This document shows, piece by piece, positions 31,857 through 39,975 of a DNA stretch of 39,975 bases. The position numbers were made by a program, and so were the translations under genes. Position 1 is the stretch's first letter, and each line of letters starts with the position of its first letter. This DNA comes from Desulfobulbaceae bacterium (lineage in GTDB: Bacteria > Desulfobacterota > Desulfobulbia > Desulfobulbales > SURF-16), in the NCBI GenBank assembly GCA_002868945.1, contig PKTX01000037.1, positions 1-39,975 on the forward strand. The letters are read 5' to 3'. The notes below the pieces were generated by a model. The model was given only the letters and a program-made list of their open reading frames with translations. It searched no databases and was not told the origin of the DNA.

Positions 31857-33488
31857 ATGGATTATTCAAAAATCGAGAAACCCGACAAGGAACGCAGCCT
31901 GATGGCACCGCCCCTGGAGACCTTGAAGATCAGGGCGTTGTCGGAGATATGTAAATTGATCGGCAAGGCCGTCCACCTTGACACCACCCTCGGCCGGGTC
32001 CTGCAGGTGCTCCACGATATTCTTCGCATGGAGAGGGCCTCCCTGGTGCTGCTGGATGCCAACCTGCAACGTCTGGTCATCAAGGCCTCGCACGGTCTGA
32101 CCGTGGAAGAGGAACAGCGCGGTATCTATGGTCTGTCTGAAGGGGTCTGCGGCCAGATCTTCCAGTCCGGTTCCCCCTGCGTGGTGCCGGACATCAACAG
32201 TGACCCCCTCTTTCTCAACCGCACCGGGGCCCGCAATATCAATAAGGAAAAGCTCTCCTTTATCGGGGTGCCCCTCTTTGTGGAGGGCAGGGCCGTGGGG
32301 GTGCTCACTGTTGACAGCCTGTTCGGTCCGGAGGTCTCCTTTGAAGAGGACATCAGCTTTTTAAACGTGCTGGCCACCCTGATCAGCCAGTTTCTCCTTC
32401 TTCACCAGGCCATTGCCCAGAAGGAGGAAAGGCTGGTGGAGGAGAACAAATCCCTCAAGGCGGAGTTACACAGCCGCTTTAACCGCCACTATATCATTGG
32501 TCAATCCCATGCCATGCAGGAGGTCTTCTGGACCATTGAAAAGGTGGCGCCCAGCCGGGCCACCGCCCTGTTGCTCGGAGAATCAGGCACCGGTAAGGAG
32601 CTGGTGGCCCGCGCCATCCATGAATCGAGCCCGAGAAGACAAAAGCCCTTTATCAAGGTGAACTGTGCCGCCTTGCCCGAGAATCTTCTGGAAAGTGAAC
32701 TGCTCGGTCATGACAAGGGCGCCTTTACCGGGGCCAGCAGTGCCAAGCCGGGCCGTTTCGAACTGGCTGACGGCGGCACCATCTTCCTGGACGAGATCGG
32801 CGAAATGCCGCTGCTGCTGCAGGCCAAATTACTGCGCGTCCTGCAGGAAAACCAGTTTGAACGGATCGGCGGCACCCGCACCATCACGGTGGACGTCCGC
32901 GTCATTGCCGCCACCAATGTCGACCTGCAGGATGCCGTGGATCGCGGCCTTTTCCGCAACGATCTGTTCTACCGCCTCAACGTGGTGCCGGTGCATTTGC
33001 CCTCTCTGCGTGAGAGACGCGATGACATCCCCCTCTTGATCGATCATTTTCTGCGGTCAAGCAACGAGCGGAACGACAAGCAGGTCATCCTGACCCATGA
33101 CGCCCTTGATTTTCTGATGGAATATAGCTGGCCCGGCAATGTCCGCGAGCTGCAGAATCTCATTGAACGGCTGGTCATTCTGGCGGATAACATGGTCATC
33201 AGAACCGTGGACCTCCAGGAGCAGATGGGCCGGTTGCCGGCCTCACCCCAGAGCCCCGGCCGGGCAACAGACCCTGCCGGCGCACAAAGCGCTGTTGCCG
33301 TCAGACCGCTGCCCAGCGGCTCCCTGCGCGACATGGAACGCCAGGAGATTGAGGCGGCCCTGCGCCGTAACGGCTGGGTCCAGGCCCGCGCTGCTCGTGA
33401 GCTGGGACTTACCCAGCGCCAAATGGGCTACCGCATCAAGAAGTTTAACCTTATTCGACCGAGTTTTGCCCTGGCAGAGGAGCGTTGA
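31857..33488 (+). CDS. nifA: Nif-specific sigma54 transcription activator NifA
   Basis: The protein has 543 residues from the ATG at 31857, after acgagg; a TTG at 31851 is possible. An N-terminal GAF domain (about 35-190) is followed by an AAA+ domain with Walker A GESGTGKE, a GAFTGA loop in [13 protein letters not shown] (about 285-297), Walker [11 protein letters not shown] and an arginine finger region, and a Fis-type helix-turn-helix ([18 protein letters not shown]). The linker before the helix-turn-helix lacks the cysteines of the oxygen-sensing NifA type, so oxygen control would have to come from elsewhere. It activates sigma54 promoters through TGT-N10-ACA sites, several of which are present here. 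Divergent from nifH, convergent with nifV. Confidence 0.95.
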   Translation: MDYSKIEKPDKERSLMAPPLETLKIRALSEICKLIGKAVHLDTTLGRVLQVLHDILRMERASLVLLDANLQRLVIKASHGLTVEEEQRGIYGLSEGVCGQIFQSGSPCVVPDINSDPLFLNRTGARNINKEKLSFIGVPLFVEGRAVGVLTVDSLFGPEVSFEEDISFLNVLATLISQFLLLHQAIAQKEERLVEENKSLKAELHSRFNRHYIIGQSHAMQEVFWTIEKVAPSRATALLLGESGTGKELVARAIHESSPRRQKPFIKVNCAALPENLLESELLGHDKGAFTGASSAKPGRFELADGGTIFLDEIGEMPLLLQAKLLRVLQENQFERIGGTRTITVDVRVIAATNVDLQDAVDRGLFRNDLFYRLNVVPVHLPSLRERRDDIPLLIDHFLRSSNERNDKQVILTHDALDFLMEYSWPGNVRELQNLIERLVILADNMVIRTVDLQEQMGRLPASPQSPGRATDPAGAQSAVAVRPLPSGSLRDMERQEIEAALRRNGWVQARAARELGLTQRQMGYRIKKFNLIRPSFALAEER

Positions 33489-33630
33489 CACGGTTCCCCC
33501 CATATGGCGTCCACCATTTCCTTGCCGCCATGGCCAGCCAGTGGATGCAAGCCGCCAAAAGCGGCAACTGAGGAGAAACAACGGCCGCATTCACCCTCTC
33601 CTTCCATCCGCACCAGGGTGTGCTCTGGCA

Positions 33631-33652
33631 CCCCGGAAAAATCGGCCCGGGG
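33631..33652. terminator. Hairpin between convergent nifA and nifV
   Basis: CCCCGG and CCGGGG pair around a ten-base loop containing aaaaa. It lies between the two stop codons and could act on either transcript. There is no long T tract, so termination is uncertain. The rest of the 182-bp gap shows nothing else. Confidence 0.35.
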
Positions 33653-33670
33653 CCCTTGTCTCGCCGCCAA

Positions 33671-34855
33671 TCACAAAGAGACCATGTCAACGGAACAGTT
33701 GCGGCGGGCAGCCGGGCCAGCCTCGCCCGGCACTCCCTTTTGGCTGGCCAGGGCCCGTAACTCCCCTGAGGTGAGCGGCCGTCGCAACAAGGTGGCCATG
33801 GCCCGCATCCGCTGCCATAAATGGTGCAGATCCGCAGCCGTGGGTCGGGGAAGGCCCAGGTGGTCCAGGGCTGCGGCAAGGGCATGTCGGCCACTGCCCG
33901 CCCCCATGACAAGCGTCCGTCTGCCGCCCACCAGCGCCGGGCTATACGGCTCATAGAGGGCCGGTTCCTTAAGCAGGGCGTGCTGGTGAATACCTGATTC
34001 ACAATCGAATATGGCAGAGCCGAGCAGGGGGCGGCGCGCCGTAATCTGCTGGTTGGTTAAGCGGGCCACGCGGCGGCACAGCTCCAGCAGCTCCGCCACC
34101 TTATATTTCGTCACTGCCTGGCGGATGGCCAGGTAGGCCATCACCTCTTCGGTTCTGCTGTTGCCGGCCCGTTCACCCAGGCCGAGCAGGGTCACATCTC
34201 CCCACTGTGCCCCGGCGCCAAAGGCGGCCATGGTGTTGGCGGTGGCCATGCCGAAATCATTATGGCAGTGGACCGCCACCTGCAAACCCGCGCCTGCCAC
34301 ACCCTGCACCAACTCAGCCATCAGATCCGGATCCGCAATGCCGACGGTATCGGCCAGGCGCAGGCGAAAGGCACCGGCTTTGCAGGCAGCCCGAGCCAGA
34401 TCCCCCAGAAAGGGCTGATGGGCCCGGCTGGCATCCTCCAGCCCCAGGGAGACCCGTTCAATGCCCAGGGAACGAGCCAAATGAATGGCCTGCACGGCTC
34501 GGTCCAGAGCCCAGGAACGCCCCCTGCCAAACTTACCGGCCAACTGGCGATCAGAGGCGGGGATGGAGAGAGAAAGCACCCTGGGCGCCAAGGTGGCGGC
34601 AAAACGGATATCCGCCGGCCGGCAGCGGCACCAGAGCGACCAGGCCTGCTGCGGGAATTTTCGGCCGACATAGTCGCACAGGACCTTGACATCCCGACAT
34701 TCCTCATTGGCGACGCCAAGCTCTATCTCATCAATGCCGGCTGCCACAAGCCCTGCCACAATACACTTTTTGACGGTCAGGGAGAGGCAGAGTCCTGCTG
34801 TCTGCCCTCCCTCACGCAGGGTGGTGTCAATAAGTGCTGGTATCTTTTGCGCCAT
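33671..34855 (-). CDS. nifV: Homocitrate synthase NifV
   Basis: The protein has 394 residues from the ATG at 34855 (ggagagagt upstream). The longer frame to 35218 crosses the promoter region and is rejected. It begins 'IDTTLREGGQTAG', a variant of the DTTLRDGEQ acetyl-CoA/metal motif. The second metal motif is HCHNDFGMATAN, and 'LLGLGERAGN' and 'ESGIHQHALLKE' are typical of the homocitrate/isopropylmalate synthase family. It condenses acetyl-CoA with 2-oxoglutarate to give homocitrate, the organic ligand of FeMo-co. Its position beside nifA and nifE supports NifV over LeuA. A sigma54-like site lies about 105 bp upstream. Confidence 0.93.
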   Translation of the reverse strand: MAQKIPALIDTTLREGGQTAGLCLSLTVKKCIVAGLVAAGIDEIELGVANEECRDVKVLCDYVGRKFPQQAWSLWCRCRPADIRFAATLAPRVLSLSIPASDRQLAGKFGRGRSWALDRAVQAIHLARSLGIERVSLGLEDASRAHQPFLGDLARAACKAGAFRLRLADTVGIADPDLMAELVQGVAGAGLQVAVHCHNDFGMATANTMAAFGAGAQWGDVTLLGLGERAGNSRTEEVMAYLAIRQAVTKYKVAELLELCRRVARLTNQQITARRPLLGSAIFDCESGIHQHALLKEPALYEPYSPALVGGRRTLVMGAGSGRHALAAALDHLGLPRPTAADLHHLWQRMRAMATLLRRPLTSGELRALASQKGVPGEAGPAARRNCSVDMVSL

Positions 34856-34960
34856 ACTCTCTCCATCAGAGCGGTGCCGTGCCGAAGCTCGCCAAACAAA
34901 GGCCGCGGCAACAGCATGATTTTCCTGGTCCACTTCGGACTCCTCCATGCAGATGAATCT

Positions 34961-34975
34961 GCCAAAGTCATGCCA
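34961..34975 (-). promoter_or_regulatory. Sigma54-like promoter of nifV
   Basis: On the minus strand the site reads TGGCATGACTTTGGC. GG and GC are kept with correct spacing, but the -12 box is TGGC, not TTGC. The NifA site at 35128 lies about 155 bp upstream and could serve both nifV and nifE. Confidence 0.4.
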
Positions 34976-35127
34976 AGGGCCGGCAGACCACAACAAAAAA
35001 GCCGGCTGCACTCCGCAGGCCAGGCCATGGTCGGCATATGAGCTTTTCCCGAGGCCGGGCCGAGGCGCAGCGGCGCCACGCAAGAGCGCTCCGCCTTGCC
35101 GACAAAAACGAAGCTCCTCTTCCTTTT

Positions 35128-35143
35128 TGTCATCTTTACGACA
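35128..35143. promoter_or_regulatory. NifA-type activator site TGT-N10-ACA (nifE/nifV)
   Basis: TGTCATCTTTACGACA is an exact match. It lies 90 bp upstream of the nifE -24 element and between two divergent operons. The remaining parts of the 34856-35304 gap hold only the two promoters. Confidence 0.7.
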
Positions 35144-35232
35144 ATTTCCTGCCGCCACCCATGCCGCCCAAAAGAGGCTGCCTCGACCCCCATCACCCCG
35201 AAGTAACGTCTTTATCAAAAAAAGAATCGGTC

Positions 35233-35248
35233 TGGCACAGCCGTTGCT
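35233..35248 (+). promoter_or_regulatory. Sigma54 -24/-12 promoter of nifENBX
   Basis: TGGCACAGCCGTTGCT is an exact TGGCAC-N5-TTGC match, differing by one base from the ferredoxin operon promoter at 22178. The expected start is about 35260, 45 nt before the nifE ATG. Confidence 0.9.
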
Positions 35249-35304
35249 CTTTCAGAAAGGCCAACACCCCTGATAATCGCAAAGACAATGACAAGAGGCC
35301 AACC

Positions 35305-36657
35305 ATGGAAGCTGCACTCAAGGAACGACAGGATCAGATACATCGCACCGGCGACAAGCCCTTTGCCCTGGTGTGCAACAAGGATTCCCTGGCCGGCGCC
35401 GTCAGCCAACGGGCCTGCGTCTTCTGCGGCTCGCGGGTGGTGCTCTATCCCATTGCCGATGCCCTGCATCTGGTGCACGGTCCCATCGGCTGTGCCGTCT
35501 ACACCTGGGATATCCGCGGCGCCCTCTCCTCAGGACCGGAGCTGCACCGCCTCTCCTTTTCCACCGACCTGCAGGAGCTCGATGTCATCTTCGGCGGCGA
35601 GCAGAAGCTAAGTCGCGCCCTCCTGGAACTGATCGAACGGCACAGCCCCAAGGCCGCCTTCGTCTACTCCACCTGCATTGTCGGCATCATCGGCGACGAC
35701 CTGGAGGCCGTCTGTAAGAAGGTGGCGGCCGAAACCGGTATTCCGGTAATCCCCGTGAAGTCGGAGGGGTTCAAGGGCAATAAGCGGGCCGGCTATACAG
35801 CGGCCTGCAATGCCATGGCCCGACTCATCGGCACCGGTGACACCACCGGCATCTCACCTCACTCCATCAATATCCTTGGCGACTTCAACCTGGCCGGCGA
35901 TATCTGGATGATCCGCGACTATTTCGCCCGCATGGGCGTGGAGGTGGTGGCCAATATCACCGGTGACGGCCGGGTGGCGGATATCAAACGGGCCCACGGC
36001 GCCGCCCTCAATGTCGTGCAATGCTCCGGCTCCACCATGGACCTGGCCCGACTCATGGAAGATGACTATGGCATCCCGGCCCTGCGCGTCTCCTATTTCG
36101 GTGTGGAAGACATGGCCCAGGCCCTCTACGACGTGGCAAACCATTTCAACGATCCTGATATTCTGCAGCGCACCCGGGAATTGGTCAGAGAGGAGCTTGA
36201 ACATCTCCTGCCCAAACTGGAGTTTTACAAGCAGGCCTTAACCGGCAAAAAGGCGGCCATCTACGTGGGCGGCTCCTTTAAGGCCTTTTCCCTGGTCAAG
36301 GCCTTCCGCCTGCTGGGCATGGATGTGGTGATGGTGGGCTCACAGACCGGCACCGAAGAGGAGTATCGGGAACTGGCGACAATCACCGATCCCGGCACCA
36401 TTATCGTTGACGACACCAACCCGCTGGAGCTCACCGGTTTCCTGGAGGAAACAAGGGTGGATATCTTTGTCGGCGGCGTCAAGGAACGGCCCATTGCCTA
36501 CAAGCTGGGCGTCGGCTTCTGCGACCATAACCATGAAAGAAAAGAGGCCCTGGCCGGCTTTGCCGGCATGCTGGGATTTGCCCAGGAGGTCTACGCCTCG
36601 GTGATGAGTCCTGTATGGCGTTTCACAGAGCACTATCAGTCAGGAGACAGAGCATGA
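35305..36657 (+). CDS. nifE: FeMo-cofactor scaffold subunit NifE
   Basis: The protein has 450 residues from the ATG at 35305 (aagaggcc upstream). A longer frame to 35038 crosses the promoter and is rejected. It is NifD-like: 'CVFCGSRVVLYPIADALHLVHGPIGCAVYTWD' (split: CVFCGSR, HGPIGCAVY) and 'STCIVGIIGDD' hold the conserved cysteines, and 'VVQCSGSTMDLARLMEDDYG' corresponds to the FeMo-co cysteine region. The histidine that anchors FeMo-co in NifD is replaced in the 'KLGVGFCDHNHERK' region, as expected for a scaffold that hands the cofactor on. With NifN it matures the NifB cofactor to FeMo-co. The stop overlaps nifN by 4 bp. Confidence 0.96.
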   Translation: MEAALKERQDQIHRTGDKPFALVCNKDSLAGAVSQRACVFCGSRVVLYPIADALHLVHGPIGCAVYTWDIRGALSSGPELHRLSFSTDLQELDVIFGGEQKLSRALLELIERHSPKAAFVYSTCIVGIIGDDLEAVCKKVAAETGIPVIPVKSEGFKGNKRAGYTAACNAMARLIGTGDTTGISPHSINILGDFNLAGDIWMIRDYFARMGVEVVANITGDGRVADIKRAHGAALNVVQCSGSTMDLARLMEDDYGIPALRVSYFGVEDMAQALYDVANHFNDPDILQRTRELVREELEHLLPKLEFYKQALTGKKAAIYVGGSFKAFSLVKAFRLLGMDVVMVGSQTGTEEEYRELATITDPGTIIVDDTNPLELTGFLEETRVDIFVGGVKERPIAYKLGVGFCDHNHERKEALAGFAGMLGFAQEVYASVMSPVWRFTEHYQSGDRA

Positions 36658-38012
36658 CAAAAAATCCCAAGCCCAACTATATATCCACCACCAACGCCTG
36701 CAAACTGTGTACGCCCCTGGGCGCGGCCCTGGCCTTCAAGGGCATTGAGGGTGCGGTGCCCTATCTGCACGGTTCCCAGGGCTGCGCCACCTATATGCGC
36801 CGTTATATCATCAGCCATTTCAATGAGCCCATTGATATTGCCTCCTCATCACTCTCCGAAAAACACGCGGTCTACGGCGGCGGTCCCAACCTCAAACTGG
36901 GGCTCTTGAATGTCACCAAAAAATACCGGCCCAAGCTGATCGGCATTGCCACGACATGCCTTACCGAAACCATCGGTGACGATGTTCGTCTCTTTCTCCA
37001 GGAGTACGAGCGTGAGGTCAAGGGTGACAAGCCGCTCATGGTACGGGTGGCCACCCCAAGTTATAGCGGCACCCACATGGAGGGCTTTCACGGTGCCGTT
37101 GCCGCCGTGGTGGACAGCCTGGCCGCGGCCCTGGAAACCAAGACCTCGACAGTCAACATCCTGCCAGGTTTCGTATCGCCGGCCGACATCCGCTATCTCA
37201 AGGAGGTGGTCAGCGACTTCGGCCTCAGCGCCACCATTCTGCCGGACATCTCCGAGACCATGGACGGCCCGGCCGCCAAAAAATACGAAAAGATCCAGGC
37301 CGGCGGCACCAGCATTAACGAGATCGGCAACATGGGCGCCAACCTGGCCACCCTGGAGTTCGGCCACACCATGCCGGTGGAGAGTGGCGGCGCCATTCTC
37401 CAGCAGCGCTTCCAGGTCGAAAACAGGCGCCTGCCGCTGCCCATGGGCATTACGGCCAGCGACCGACTCTTTGCCATTCTGACCCGGATCAGCGGCCGGG
37501 AAATTCCCGACAAACACGGCAAGGAACGGGGCCGCCTGGTGGACAGCTACGTGGATGGCCACAAGTACCTGTCGGGCAAGCGGGCCATTGTCTATGGCGA
37601 GGAGGACCTGGTGGTGGGGCTCACCGCCTTTCTGGCCGAAATCGGCATTATACCGGTGCTCTGCGCCTCGGGCGGCAAAAGCGGCAGACTGGCGGCGGAG
37701 ATCGCCGCTGCCACGGCTGACCTCATACCAGAGCAGCCCCAGGTCTTTGAGGGCATGGACTTCTTTGACATCAGTGAGATGGCTGCGGACCTGACCCCGG
37801 ATCTCCTGGTGGGTCATTCCAAGGGCTATTCCCTGGCCCGCAAACTCGACATTCCCCTGATTCGGGTGGGTTTTCCCATCCATGACCGCATGGGCGGCCA
37901 ACGCATCCAGCATCTTGGTTACCGTGGCGCCCAACACCTCTTTGACCAGGTGGTCAATGCCATGATCGCCAGGAAGCAGGCCGATTCGCCCGTGGGCTAC
38001 GCCTATATGTAA
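36654..38012 (+). CDS. nifN: FeMo-cofactor scaffold subunit NifN
   Basis: The protein has 452 residues from the ATG at 36654, which overlaps the nifE stop (ATGA) and has aggaga upstream. It is NifK-like, with 'NACKLCTPLGAALAFKGIEG', 'LHGSQGCATYMRRY' and 'TTCLTETIGDD' near the N-terminus, and 'LIRVGFPIHDRMGGQRIQHL' near the C-terminus. It forms the NifEN complex that receives NifB-co and inserts molybdenum and homocitrate. It is followed by a heptamer repeat and then nifB. Confidence 0.96.
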   Translation: MTKNPKPNYISTTNACKLCTPLGAALAFKGIEGAVPYLHGSQGCATYMRRYIISHFNEPIDIASSSLSEKHAVYGGGPNLKLGLLNVTKKYRPKLIGIATTCLTETIGDDVRLFLQEYEREVKGDKPLMVRVATPSYSGTHMEGFHGAVAAVVDSLAAALETKTSTVNILPGFVSPADIRYLKEVVSDFGLSATILPDISETMDGPAAKKYEKIQAGGTSINEIGNMGANLATLEFGHTMPVESGGAILQQRFQVENRRLPLPMGITASDRLFAILTRISGREIPDKHGKERGRLVDSYVDGHKYLSGKRAIVYGEEDLVVGLTAFLAEIGIIPVLCASGGKSGRLAAEIAAATADLIPEQPQVFEGMDFFDISEMAADLTPDLLVGHSKGYSLARKLDIPLIRVGFPIHDRMGGQRIQHLGYRGAQHLFDQVVNAMIARKQADSPVGYAYM

Positions 38013-38016
38013 AACA

Positions 38017-38055
38017 GAATTCAGAATTCAGAATTCAGAATTCAGGATTCAGGAT
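38017..38055. repeat. ttcagaa heptamer tandem repeat between nifN and nifB
   Basis: About five to six tandem copies of a seven-base unit (ttcagaa, drifting to ttcagga at the right end). It is located in the 70-bp spacer. Such runs are prone to slippage and occur as spacers in other genomes. No function is evident. Confidence 0.75.
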
Positions 38056-38082
38056 TTTAAGAATAACAATAATGGAGCAGCC

Positions 38083-39372
38083 ATGAAAACAATACCAGCC
38101 ATCACAGCCCCGGACCTCAGCCGTCACCCCTGCTTTAATGCCGAGGTCAAAGGCAAGTTCGGTCGAGTCCACCTGCCGGTGGCACCCAAGTGCAATATCA
38201 AGTGCAACTATTGCAACCGCAAGTATGACTGCGTCAACGAATCGCGCCCCGGTGTGACCTCCACCATACTGTCACCGCGCCAGGCCCTGCTTTACATGGA
38301 AAAGGTGCTGGTGGCCGAACCACGTATCAGCGTGGCCGGCATTGCCGGGCCCGGTGATCCCTTTGCCAATGCCGCAGAGACCCTGGAGACCATGCAGCTC
38401 CTGCGCCGGGCCTATCCGCAGCTCATCCTCTGCCTCTCCAGTAACGGCCTGGGGCTGCCTCCCCATGTGGACGAGGTGGCGGACATCGGCGTCTCCCATG
38501 TGACCATAACGATAAACGGTATTGACCCGCATATCACCCGCAAGATCTACACCTTTGTACGCGACGGCAATATCGTCTACCGGGACATCCAGGCCGCCGA
38601 ATTGCTGCTGGCCCGCCAGCTGACTGCCATCGAAAGATTGAAGCGTCGTGGCGTCACCGTCAAGGTCAACTTCATCACTATTCCCGGGATCAACGATCAT
38701 CATGCCGAGGATACGGCCAAGACCATGGCCAAGATGGGCGTTGATCTTTTCAACTGCATGGCCATGCTGCCCAATGCCGACACGCCCTTTGCAGAGTGCG
38801 GCGAACCGGACAAGGCCAGCATGAATACGCTGCGCAATCGCTGTGAAAAACATCTGCCGCAGATGCGCCATTGCAAAAGATGCCGGGCCGATGCCGTGGG
38901 CCTGCTCGGCAAGGACCGCTCCGGTGCCATGGCCGGTTGCCTCAAGGCCTGCGCCGCCATGCCGGTTGCCGCCAAACAACCACGGCCCTATGTGGCGGTG
39001 GCCAGCCTGGAGGGTATGCTGGTCAACCAGCACCTGGGGGAGACCACCACGTTTCTCATCTATGGCCGGGAGGGTGACGACTACAAACTGGTGGAGGAAC
39101 GCTCGGCCCCCATGCCGGGCGGCGGCATGGGGCGCTGGCAGGCCCTGACCAGGCTGCTTTTTGACTGCCGGGCCGTCCTGGTCAGCGAAATGGGTGACTC
39201 GCCCCGCCGCATCTTCCAGGATGCCGGCATCAAACCGGTGACCATGTCCGGCTTTATCGAGGCGGGCCTCAAGGCCATCTACACCGCCGAAGGGCTGCAC
39301 ACCTTGAAGAGAAGAGCCAAGAAATCGTGTTCAGGGGATAGTTGCAAGGGAACCGGAACCGGCTGTGGTTAA
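38083..39372 (+). CDS. nifB: FeMo-cofactor biosynthesis radical SAM protein NifB, with NifX-like domain
   Basis: The protein has 429 residues from the ATG at 38083 (atggagcag upstream). Radical SAM motif C37, C41 and C44 (CNIKCNYC) sits within 'HLPVAPKCNIKCNYCNRKYD' (residues 30-49). Further NifB cysteines and 'ESRPGVTS' are intact, as is GPGDP. 'CKRCRADAVGLLGKD' follows. The C-terminal part from about residue 300 ('YVAVASLEGMLVNQHLGE') is a NifX/NafY-type cofactor-binding domain. It builds the 8Fe carbide-containing NifB-co. The tail is cysteine-containing (CSGDSCKGTGTGCG). It is the catalytically competent partner of the cysteine-less paralogue at 24232. Confidence 0.97.
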   Translation: MKTIPAITAPDLSRHPCFNAEVKGKFGRVHLPVAPKCNIKCNYCNRKYDCVNESRPGVTSTILSPRQALLYMEKVLVAEPRISVAGIAGPGDPFANAAETLETMQLLRRAYPQLILCLSSNGLGLPPHVDEVADIGVSHVTITINGIDPHITRKIYTFVRDGNIVYRDIQAAELLLARQLTAIERLKRRGVTVKVNFITIPGINDHHAEDTAKTMAKMGVDLFNCMAMLPNADTPFAECGEPDKASMNTLRNRCEKHLPQMRHCKRCRADAVGLLGKDRSGAMAGCLKACAAMPVAAKQPRPYVAVASLEGMLVNQHLGETTTFLIYGREGDDYKLVEERSAPMPGGGMGRWQALTRLLFDCRAVLVSEMGDSPRRIFQDAGIKPVTMSGFIEAGLKAIYTAEGLHTLKRRAKKSCSGDSCKGTGTGCG

Positions 39373-39519
39373 AAAAGTCTTGTTACTTTGCGGCCGCTTT
39401 ACTGGCTGCTTGCCCCAAAAACGTGAAAAGGGCCTGCCGGAAGAAGGGCAGCGCTCAGGCATGCTGAAACGCCTATCCCTTACCAGGCTCTGCATGGCAA
39501 AGAGACTACATGACAAGCC

Positions 39520-39536
39520 CTCTCCCTGCCGGAGAG
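39520..39536 (+). promoter_or_regulatory. Hairpin in the nifX leader
   Basis: A perfect six-bp stem, CTCTCC-ctgcc-GGAGAG, ends about 6 nt before the aaaggagag ribosome binding site of the nifX-like gene. It may influence translation or message stability. Confidence 0.35.
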
Positions 39537-39554
39537 GAGTGAAAGGAGAGAAAA

Positions 39555-39866
39555 ATGAAAATCGCCTGCGCATCAACCAACGGCATAAACGTGGACGAGC
39601 ATTTCGGCACGGCCTCGGCATTTTATATCTTTGACCTGGCTGACGGTGTCTTGACCCCACTGGACAAGGTACTGGTGGAGCCATACTCTGACGGCGACCA
39701 AAAGGATCACCCCTTTACCCCCACCGCCTTTGAGAGAGTGAGCACCGCCCTTGCCGGCTGCGAGCGGGTCTATGTCCGGAAGATTGGTGACAAACCGGCC
39801 GCGGAGCTGCGCAAAATCGGTATTGAGCCCATTATCCATGAGGGGGCCATCGACGCCATCGGCTAG
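39555..39866 (+). CDS. nifX: NifX-like dinitrogenase iron-molybdenum cofactor biosynthesis protein
   Basis: The protein has 103 residues with aaaggagag before the ATG. It is one domain of the NifX/NafY/NifB-C-terminal family: 'MKIACASTNGINVDEHFGTA' at the start, 'AFYIFDLADG', 'VYVRKIGDKPAAELRKIGIEPI' in the middle and an 'EGAIDAI' end. The conserved 'DEHFG' histidine suits cofactor binding. It holds NifB-co or a FeMo-co precursor during assembly. It is the last gene of nifENBX, 182 bp after nifB. The exact symbol is less sure than the family. Confidence 0.88.
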   Translation: MKIACASTNGINVDEHFGTASAFYIFDLADGVLTPLDKVLVEPYSDGDQKDHPFTPTAFERVSTALAGCERVYVRKIGDKPAAELRKIGIEPIIHEGAIDAIG

Positions 39867-39975
39867 ACATCATGTATCGACCTGTCCTCCTCGATTATGG
39901 CTCTGTTTTAAGGGTATCCAACCTCTAGAATAACCCACGTCTTCGAGGTTGGACAGGTCGATACATGATGTCTAG
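39863..39975. repeat. 113-bp element with perfect 25-bp inverted ends
   Basis: The first 25 bp (39863-39887) and last 25 bp of the window (39951-39975) are exact reverse complements. Further inward pairing is cctcga / tcgagg. A second overlapping inverted repeat is tccaacctc / gaggttgga. The left end includes the nifX stop codon. It may be a terminator-like structure, a MITE, or an insertion-sequence end. The window ends here, so its full length is unknown. Confidence 0.7.

Noticed and set aside
38017-38055. Tandem ttcagaa units as a CRISPR-like array
   Set aside because: The unit is seven bases with no spacers, and there are no cas genes.
39365-39634. 89-codon ORF between nifB and nifX
   Set aside because: It overlaps the nifX start in another frame, lacks a ribosome binding site and has no family features.

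Overview
The window is a GC-rich, compactly coded bacterial chromosome segment with three parts: a lipid or polyketide-type biosynthetic operon (about 1-14.2 kb), a block of housekeeping and stress genes (14.2-19.8 kb), and a molybdenum nitrogenase island (19.8-39.9 kb). The nif core is of the anaerobe type: PII-like nifI1 and nifI2 lie between nifH and nifD, NifD carries a long insertion and NifK is short. With the B12-radical SAM genes and the many palindromic intergenic repeats, this suggests an anaerobic Desulfobacterota, possibly Desulfobulbales. The taxonomic call is inference. No rRNA, tRNA or CRISPR array was seen.

Region 1 (122-14173, + strand) is a run of tightly packed genes: U32 peptidase-like protein, B12-binding radical SAM protein, MMPL/RND exporter, phytoene-desaturase-like flavoprotein, HtrB-type acyltransferase, second B12-binding radical SAM protein, FabD-like acyltransferase, ATP-grasp ligase, phospholipase-A2-like lipoprotein, a 23-codon ORF, ParB-like protein, polysaccharide deacetylase and a LolA-like lipoprotein. 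Many junctions are 4-20 bp overlaps. Three junctions instead hold hairpin repeats. Acyl handling, radical chemistry, desaturation, MMPL export and a LolA-like lipoprotein together suggest that an unusual acyl lipid or polyketide is made and delivered to the outer membrane. The ketosynthase and carrier protein are not in the window and may lie upstream.

Region 2 holds a broken small ORF, a methyltransferase, a DEAD-box helicase, a cold-shock protein with a textbook terminator, a 47-residue basic protein, a convergent macro-domain/sirtuin pair and a small coiled-coil protein behind a near-consensus sigma70 promoter.

Region 3 is the nif island. On the minus strand, one operon runs nifH-nifI1-nifI2-nifD-nifK and then a NifB paralogue whose three cluster cysteines are replaced. 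A second minus-strand operon encodes a [2Fe-2S] ferredoxin, an ArsC-like nitrogenase-associated protein, an unknown protein, a GNAT acetyltransferase, a HEPN-like protein and a Nif11 protein. Between these two operons sit an MFS transporter and a cupin-like gene on the + strand. nifA is divergent from nifH. nifV (minus) is divergent from nifE-nifN-nifB-nifX (plus).

Matches to sigma54 -24/-12 promoters precede the ferredoxin operon, nifE, nifH (imperfect -12), nifA and nifV. TGT-N10-ACA NifA-type sites lie about 85-90 bp upstream of the first three. NifA with RpoN therefore probably controls both the core and the accessory operon, while NifI1/NifI2 would regulate nitrogenase activity after translation.
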